From positions 1 through 10,791 of the forward strand of contig JAEYEL010000183.1 of assembly GCA_023403475.1 (NCBI GenBank): a stretch of 10,791 bases of DNA, in the 5' to 3' direction. Below the pieces are notes generated by a model. That model was not told the DNA's origin. It did not search any database and was given only the letters and a program-made list of their open reading frames with translations. Of this stretch, positions 6,827-10,791 are shown piece after piece; the first letter of the stretch is position 1; each line of letters starts with the position of its first letter. A program made the position numbers and the translations under genes. This DNA comes from Actinomycetes bacterium. Its GTDB lineage: Bacteria > Actinomycetota > Coriobacteriia > Coriobacteriales > Eggerthellaceae.

Positions 6827-8413
6827 TCAGCTGGCAAAGTCCATGGCGCTGCGCACGAGCGCCGCGCTGCCAGCGCCCGCCTGTGCAGAGATCGGCTCCA
6901 GGACGCCGTCCCGCAGACGCACCACGTTGGTGCAGACAGTGCGCAAAAACTCATAGTCGTGCGTTATCACGGCCACGCACACGCCCGCGTCGCGGGCACG
7001 GCGCAGCTCGCAGGCCACGCGCAGCATGTTGCGTCGATCGAGGCCGCTCGTGGGCTCGTCTAGTAGCATCACCCGCGCGCCCTGCAAGACGCCGGCTGCA
7101 ATAGCAAGCCGCTGCCGCTCGCCGCCCGAAAGCGACAGGGGATGGCGCGCGGCCAGATGCCCAAGCCCGAAGCGAGCCAAGGCATCGGCGAGGCGCTCGT
7201 CCTCGTCTGGGACAGGGGCGCGCCTGCCGCCCGCGCGCCCGCAGGCGCTGCGCAGCGCCGCACGCAGCTCGGCTTCCACCGTATCGCCGAACAGCTGGTA
7301 GCCCGGCTCCTGCATGACCAAGTAGACCCGACCCGCACGGCGGCGGCATGGCGTCGCATGCCCGTCAAGGAGCACCCGGCCTGCACGTTCGCGGTGCAGG
7401 CCGGCCACACAGCGCGCGAGCGTGCTTTTACCGGAGCCGTTGCCGCCCACCACCGCCGTGACCGCGCCCGCATCGAAAGAGGCGCTCGCAGTTCGCAGCA
7501 CGTCGCCGCCCCGTCGATAGCCCGCCCGCACGCCGTCGAGCGCAAGCGCGGTGCGTGACGGATCTGCAAGCGGCGCGCGAGGCGAATCTGTTAGCGGCGC
7601 AACAGAACGCTCTCCCTCCCCGTCCCCTTCGCCATCCCCTTCATCCAGTTCCTCGAGCCGCCATGCCCGCAGACCCAGTGCGCGACGCCCTTTCGCGGGC
7701 AGCGTCTCGAACTGCGCCGCCGTCCAGTCATGCGCAACGTGACCGCCGTCCAGATGCACCACCCTATCGGCAATGCCGCGCAGCCACCACAGACGGTGCT
7801 CCGACACCACCACCGTGCGCCCGAGCGCCCGGCACCGCTTTACCACCTGCGCCAGCAGCCGCATCGACGACACGTCGAGCGCCGCTGTGGGCTCGTCAAG
7901 AAGCAGCACGTCAGGACCTGGTGCATATACCGACGCCAACGCCACCAGCTGCCGCTGGCCGCCCGAAAGCGCCCGAATATCACGGCTCATCAAATGCATC
8001 ATGCCCAGCTCCTGTGCCGTGCGATGCACGCGCCTGCGCACCTCTGCTTCGGGCATACCGACGTTCTCGCAGGCAAAAGCCACTTCCGATGTGGTGTCAA
8101 GGTTGAAAAACTGGCTACGCGGGTTTTGGAACACCGAACCCACCACAGCGGCTATCTCGTGCAGCGGCATCTGCGCGGCATCGCGGTCGCCCACCAGCAC
8201 CCGCCCGCGCACGTCGCCGGCGTACACTTGCGGAACCAAACCGTTCAGCAGGCGCATGACGGTGGTCTTGCCGCATCCGGAAGGACCTGTAAGCACCACG
8301 CACTGCCCGCGCGGCACCGCAAGGCTCACGTCGCGCAGCACGTCAGCACCCAAACGCCCTTCCGCGTCGGCGTACGCGAACGACACGTTCACCAGCTCGA
8401 GCGCCGCTCTCAC
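6827..8413 (-). CDS. ECF transporter energising ATPase, two ATP-binding domains fused in one chain
   Basis: The 528-residue protein carries two ABC ATPase domains and no membrane segment. Domain 1 (about 5-230) has Walker A GPSGCGKTT (43-51), Gln96, LSGGQ (149-153), Walker B VLLLDE ending at Glu174, and switch His206. Domain 2 (about 288-505) has GGNGSGKST (323-331), Gln368, LSGGE (428-432), VMLLDE ending at Glu453, and His485. Both sites look active. The domains correspond to EcfA and EcfA', normally separate proteins; fusion fixes a 1:1 ratio. The linker contains an acidic Gly/Glu/Asp repeat (257-268). The start is GTG at 8413, overlapping the stop of the upstream T gene as GTGA, with GGGGGTG five bases before it, which implies translational coupling. 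It would power ligand import by the T and S components encoded on either side. The CbiO-like fold is certain; the ligand is not. Confidence 0.93.
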   Translation of the reverse strand: MRAALELVNVSFAYADAEGRLGADVLRDVSLAVPRGQCVVLTGPSGCGKTTVMRLLNGLVPQVYAGDVRGRVLVGDRDAAQMPLHEIAAVVGSVFQNPRSQFFNLDTTSEVAFACENVGMPEAEVRRRVHRTAQELGMMHLMSRDIRALSGGQRQLVALASVYAPGPDVLLLDEPTAALDVSSMRLLAQVVKRCRALGRTVVVSEHRLWWLRGIADRVVHLDGGHVAHDWTAAQFETLPAKGRRALGLRAWRLEELDEGDGEGDGEGERSVAPLTDSPRAPLADPSRTALALDGVRAGYRRGGDVLRTASASFDAGAVTAVVGGNGSGKSTLARCVAGLHRERAGRVLLDGHATPCRRRAGRVYLVMQEPGYQLFGDTVEAELRAALRSACGRAGGRRAPVPDEDERLADALARFGLGHLAARHPLSLSGGERQRLAIAAGVLQGARVMLLDEPTSGLDRRNMLRVACELRRARDAGVCVAVITHDYEFLRTVCTNVVRLRDGVLEPISAQAGAGSAALVRSAMDFAS

Positions 8414-9219
8414 GCGACCACCCCCATAGCCCCCAGCACCGCGCAGACTGCGAGCGCCCCGTACACCGCCAGCACCGCCACGTCGGCTGCGCCCAGCGAC
8501 AAACGGTAGTATGACGTGCGCACGCCCGGGGCGTCGATGCCGCGCACGCAGGCGGCGCTGGCCAACTCGTCGGCCACCAATCCCACGCGCGCCACCACCG
8601 GCACTATCAACTGCTCCATCACCTGCACCGGCTGCGCAACTATGCGCTTGGGCGCGAGCGCCATGCCGCGCACCTTCATGGCGTCAAGCACTGCGGAAAA
8701 CTCACGTGCCACCGTGGGAAAGAAGCGCAGCATCACGCACAGCGCGCACACCGTCTTGCGCGGCACGTGCAGCCGCTGCAGCCCGCACGCCAGCTCGCCC
8801 GTGCGCGTGGTAGCTACCATGTTCGACCCGAACATGAACACGGCCATCACTCGACGCAGCATGGCCAAAGACACGGCGAACGGCATAAACGCTTCGCCCG
8901 CCATCACGAGCGCATAACCACCCGCCAACATGAGCGCATACGCCGCCGACCAACGCGCCGCCGACGTAAAGCGCCCGCACCAGCACATGACGGCCACACC
9001 TGTCGCCGCCGCCGCAAGCTCAATAGGCAGCGGCGCCAAAAACACGGTCACGTTCAGCAGCACAAGCACCGCCACGCTCACGCGCGGGTCAACGCGGCGG
9101 GGTATTGCGGCCTTGCCCGATGCGGCATGGCTTGCAGCCGCGACGCTTGCAAGCGATGCGACTATTGAGGAAGAATTTTGCCCGCCAGCACCTCGATATG
9201 TGGTAGTATTGTTACCCAT
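8410..9219 (-). CDS. ECF transporter T component (CbiQ/EcfT family membrane protein)
   Basis: The 269-residue protein has a low-complexity N-terminus (1-45), membrane helices at about 47-72, 73-82, 90-110, 115-135 and 245-265, and a cytosolic coupling region at about 140-240. The two short Ala-Arg-Gly-type motifs that contact the ATPases appear as MKVRGMAL (Arg184) and ACVRGIDA (Arg226), both with Val in place of the first Ala. A T component transmits ATP-driven movement from the ATPase pair to the S component. It is the first gene of the operon. The ATG at 9219 has no Shine-Dalgarno sequence; TATTTT ends nine bases before it, so the message may be leaderless. The N-terminal 45 residues are poorly constrained and a later start cannot be excluded. 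The four-base overlap with the ATPase gene supports joint translation. Confidence 0.9.
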   Translation of the reverse strand: MGNNTTTYRGAGGQNSSSIVASLASVAAASHAASGKAAIPRRVDPRVSVAVLVLLNVTVFLAPLPIELAAAATGVAVMCWCGRFTSAARWSAAYALMLAGGYALVMAGEAFMPFAVSLAMLRRVMAVFMFGSNMVATTRTGELACGLQRLHVPRKTVCALCVMLRFFPTVAREFSAVLDAMKVRGMALAPKRIVAQPVQVMEQLIVPVVARVGLVADELASAACVRGIDAPGVRTSYYRLSLGAADVAVLAVYGALAVCAVLGAMGVVA

Positions 9220-9234
9220 GGCTAACTAAAATAA
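9211..9234. promoter_or_regulatory. Divergent promoter/operator between the operon and the AraC regulator
   Basis: A 16-bp near-palindrome GTTACCCATGGCTAAC (9211-9226, 7 of 8 pairs) spans the ECF T start codon. Beside it on the plus strand TAAAAT (9227-9232) is a 5 of 6 match to a -10 for the regulator gene, giving a leader of about 32 bases; no good -35 is visible. On the minus strand the same bases read TATTTT, a candidate -10 for the operon. Read on the minus strand, TTTAGTTAGCC (9220-9230) matches one half of the DtxR/IdeR box at 9 of 11 positions, but the other half is poor. Confidence 0.5.
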
Positions 9235-9256
9235 CCGACAAGGCGGCCCCCGACGG

Positions 9257-9263
9257 TAAGGAG
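9257..9263 (+). promoter_or_regulatory. Ribosome binding site supporting a TTG start
   Basis: TAAGGAG lies seven bases before TTG at 9271. It is the only strong ribosome site near the regulator's 5' end and decides for the rare start codon. Confidence 0.8.
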
Positions 9264-9268
9264 ACATA

Positions 9269-9280
9269 GATTGCGCAATC
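9269..9280. repeat. Perfect 12-bp palindrome across the regulator's start codon
   Basis: GATTGCGCAATC is its own reverse complement and contains the TTG start (9271-9273). It could be an autoregulatory operator or a short RNA stem (GATT/AATC with a GCGC loop) that affects initiation. Confidence 0.55.
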
Positions 9281-10407
9281 GAACCGAAACGGAAGAGCCG
9301 CGCGCCGAAACGCCTTTAGGCGGCGCGGCGGGCGCGGGCAGTGGACATGCGAGCACGGGCACGCCCGCCGACGGCGGAGGCGCTGATAGTGAGCGCGCCA
9401 GGGGCCGAAGCACGGGCGGCGGGCGTGCCCGTGCGGCGTCGCCGAGCGTGTATGCGCTGCTCGAACCGCAGGTAGTGCAGCTGGGCGGCGTGCCCGTGCG
9501 CGCAGGGGAAACGGAGCGCGCAGGCCGCACTTGGGAACTGCCTTCTGATGTAGGAAGCGGATGGTACTGGTACTTCGCCGTGGACGACACCCTGGCCGTG
9601 GGAGCCATGAACCTTAAGTTCAATCACGACGGCGGCTTCGTATGCGATGCAGACGACTGCTTCTTCTTCGGGTCGTACGACACGGGCATGCTTCCTTATC
9701 TGGGAGCCCACGGGCTTTCGGCCGACAGGACGGTGCTAGGGCATGTGTGGCAGCATCGACGCTACTACCAGCCCATACACGCTCACCGACGCTTGGCCGA
9801 GACGTTTGTCGTCCTCACGCCCGAGGGTTTGGCCCGCATGAGCCTTGCGCTTAACTGCGACCCCGTAGTGGCGTCTTTGGCCATAGCATCGCTCGATGGA
9901 ACGAACCCGCCGGCCGGCCTTGCGACGCTTTTGGACGAGATGCGCCTCGCGCGTCCCACTGCAACCACCGCGCCGGCCTACTACCGTGCCAAAGCAACCG
10001 AGGCATGCGCGCTTGTCGTCGACCGTTGGCTGCGGCGGCCTAGACCAGATGCACGCGTCCCTTCGCCCGAAGACCTGGCCGCCCTCGACCGCGCACGACG
10101 GCACGTGCAGGACAACCTAGCGAAACCGGTGCGCACCGACGAGCTTTGCCGGGTGGCGCACATGGGGTCAAGCAAGCTCATAGGCCTGTTCAAGGAAGTC
10201 GAACATGTCACGCCGCAGGCATACGCCCGACAACTCCGCATGGAGAGAGCCTGCGAGTTGCTGCTGGAAACCGACGAGCCGCTTAAAAACATCGCCCGCC
10301 AAGTGGGCTTTGAGCGCCAAGGAAGCTTCACCGAGGCCTTCTGCGCCCGCTACGGCACCACCCCCACCGCCTGGCGTCGCGCCATGCGCCTTACCCAAGC
10401 AAGTTGA
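9271..10407 (+). CDS. AraC-family transcriptional regulator
   Basis: The 378-residue protein has three parts. Residues 1-57 are a Gly/Ala/Arg-rich tail with no recognisable fold. Residues about 58-260 form a sensing domain that I cannot assign to a ligand; it has aromatic and acidic clusters (GWYWYF at 97-102, CDADDC at 125-130). Residues about 270-372 are a typical AraC DNA-binding domain with two helix-turn-helix units: RTDELCRVAHMGSSKLIGLF (288-307) and a second one at about 337-369 containing IARQVGF, GSFTEAF and the end motif YGTTPTAWRR. The overall plan resembles YbtA/PchR-type activators of siderophore genes, but this is a likeness of layout and context, not a proven match. It is transcribed away from the transporter operon across a 51-base gap, the usual position of a local activator. 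The TTG start is chosen for its TAAGGAG. Its 3' end overlaps the convergent ECF T gene by 17 bases. Confidence 0.92.
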   Translation: MRNRTETEEPRAETPLGGAAGAGSGHASTGTPADGGGADSERARGRSTGGGRARAASPSVYALLEPQVVQLGGVPVRAGETERAGRTWELPSDVGSGWYWYFAVDDTLAVGAMNLKFNHDGGFVCDADDCFFFGSYDTGMLPYLGAHGLSADRTVLGHVWQHRRYYQPIHAHRRLAETFVVLTPEGLARMSLALNCDPVVASLAIASLDGTNPPAGLATLLDEMRLARPTATTAPAYYRAKATEACALVVDRWLRRPRPDARVPSPEDLAALDRARRHVQDNLAKPVRTDELCRVAHMGSSKLIGLFKEVEHVTPQAYARQLRMERACELLLETDEPLKNIARQVGFERQGSFTEAFCARYGTTPTAWRRAMRLTQAS

Positions 10408-10791
10408 GGGCAAGAGCGCAGGCGAGGACGGCGACGGTTACGGTCAGAGCGGCAACGTCGCGGAAGGCAAACGGATACTCTTTGTATCCGCTTTCGCGCG
10501 TGCGCAGGTTGAACCCGCGAACCTCGGCTGCAATGGCGGCGCTGTTGGTCTTGCGCACCGAGCTTACCAGAAGAGGAACGCACAAGGGAATCATCAGGCG
10601 AATCTTCTTCGCCACGCTGCCGTCGAATTCCACGCCGCGTGCCGTTTGCGCCTCCATGATTCCGGCCATGTCGTTCATGAACACGGGAATGAAGCGCACG
10701 GTCGAGGTGAACGCGAACGCATATTTATAAGGCACATGCAGCACTTTCACCGACGCGTTCGTAAGATCGTTCATCTTCGTAACGTAGAACA
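10391..10791 (-). CDS. Second ECF transporter T component, N-terminus cut by window edge
   Basis: The frame is open from the right edge to TAA at 10391-10393, giving 132 complete codons and no start in view; the Met codon at 10774 is internal, because the frame continues upstream as FYVTK. The visible part is the C-terminal half of an EcfT protein. It has the conserved RFIP stretch, the first coupling motif AQTARGVEF, the second coupling motif EVRGFNLR, and a last membrane helix ending in LALNLLG. It differs in sequence from the T protein at 8410-9219, so it is not a recent duplicate. It probably belongs to a separate ECF transporter whose other genes lie to the right. Its 3' end overlaps the end of the AraC gene on the other strand by 17 bases, and no terminator is visible between them. 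Confidence 0.87.
   Translation of the reverse strand, partial: FYVTKMNDLTNASVKVLHVPYKYAFAFTSTVRFIPVFMNDMAGIMEAQTARGVEFDGSVAKKIRLMIPLCVPLLVSSVRKTNSAAIAAEVRGFNLRTRESGYKEYPFAFRDVAALTVTVAVLACALALNLLG

Noticed and set aside
6055..6954. 299-codon minus-strand open frame across the S gene and the hairpin gap
   Set aside because: Out of frame with the S component and the ATPase, Arg/Cys/Gly-rich, and it would read through the inverted repeat; no domain is recognisable.
9220..9270. Possible cobalamin or other vitamin riboswitch before the ECF operon
   Set aside because: The intergenic gap is only 51 bases, too short for any known vitamin riboswitch, and is accounted for by promoter elements and a ribosome site.
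10391..10774. Met codon at 10774 as a true start giving a 127-residue protein
   Set aside because: The frame stays open upstream to the window edge and the visible part is only the C-terminal half of an EcfT protein, so this Met is internal.

Overview
The window is high-GC, dense bacterial DNA with mostly leftward genes, short gaps and overlapping starts and stops. The secreted coiled-coil/double-psi-barrel protein at the left end, the ECF-type transporters and the overall composition fit an anaerobic actinobacterium of class Coriobacteriia, probably Eggerthellales. This is judged from protein character only; no marker gene is present.

Layout. Positions 1-952 (minus) hold most of a secreted cell-wall protein that runs off the left edge. 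Positions 953-1303 are non-coding, with a strong hairpin just after the next gene. Positions 1304-2152 (minus) encode endonuclease IV (nfo), with all nine expected metal ligands. Positions 2250-9219 (minus) are one transporter operon. In transcription order it encodes a CbiQ-like ECF T component, a fused double ECF ATPase, a small membrane S component of the Trep_Strep/MptD type, and two ABC half-transporters that overlap by 11 bases. The arrangement suggests a heterodimer. Divergent from the operon, 9271-10407 (plus) encodes an AraC-family regulator. Its end overlaps, tail to tail, the end of a second ECF T component (10391 to the right edge, minus), which probably belongs to another ECF transporter.

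How the genes may work together. The S, T and A parts make a complete ECF importer. The adjacent half-transporter pair has the membrane-plus-ATPase layout of exporters. The pairing with an AraC regulator resembles siderophore-uptake loci that use YbtP/YbtQ- or IrtA/IrtB-type half-transporters, which look like exporters but import. The best reading is a two-stage or two-route uptake system for a metal chelate or similar small ligand, controlled by the AraC protein. The ligand cannot be read from the sequence. A partial DtxR-like half-site in the divergent promoter is a weak hint of iron.

The most unusual non-coding feature is a 30-bp-arm hairpin between the ECF ATPase and S-component genes. 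It is followed by a repeat of one arm's tip that could form an alternative pairing. No tRNA, rRNA, CRISPR array, insertion sequence or phage gene was seen.
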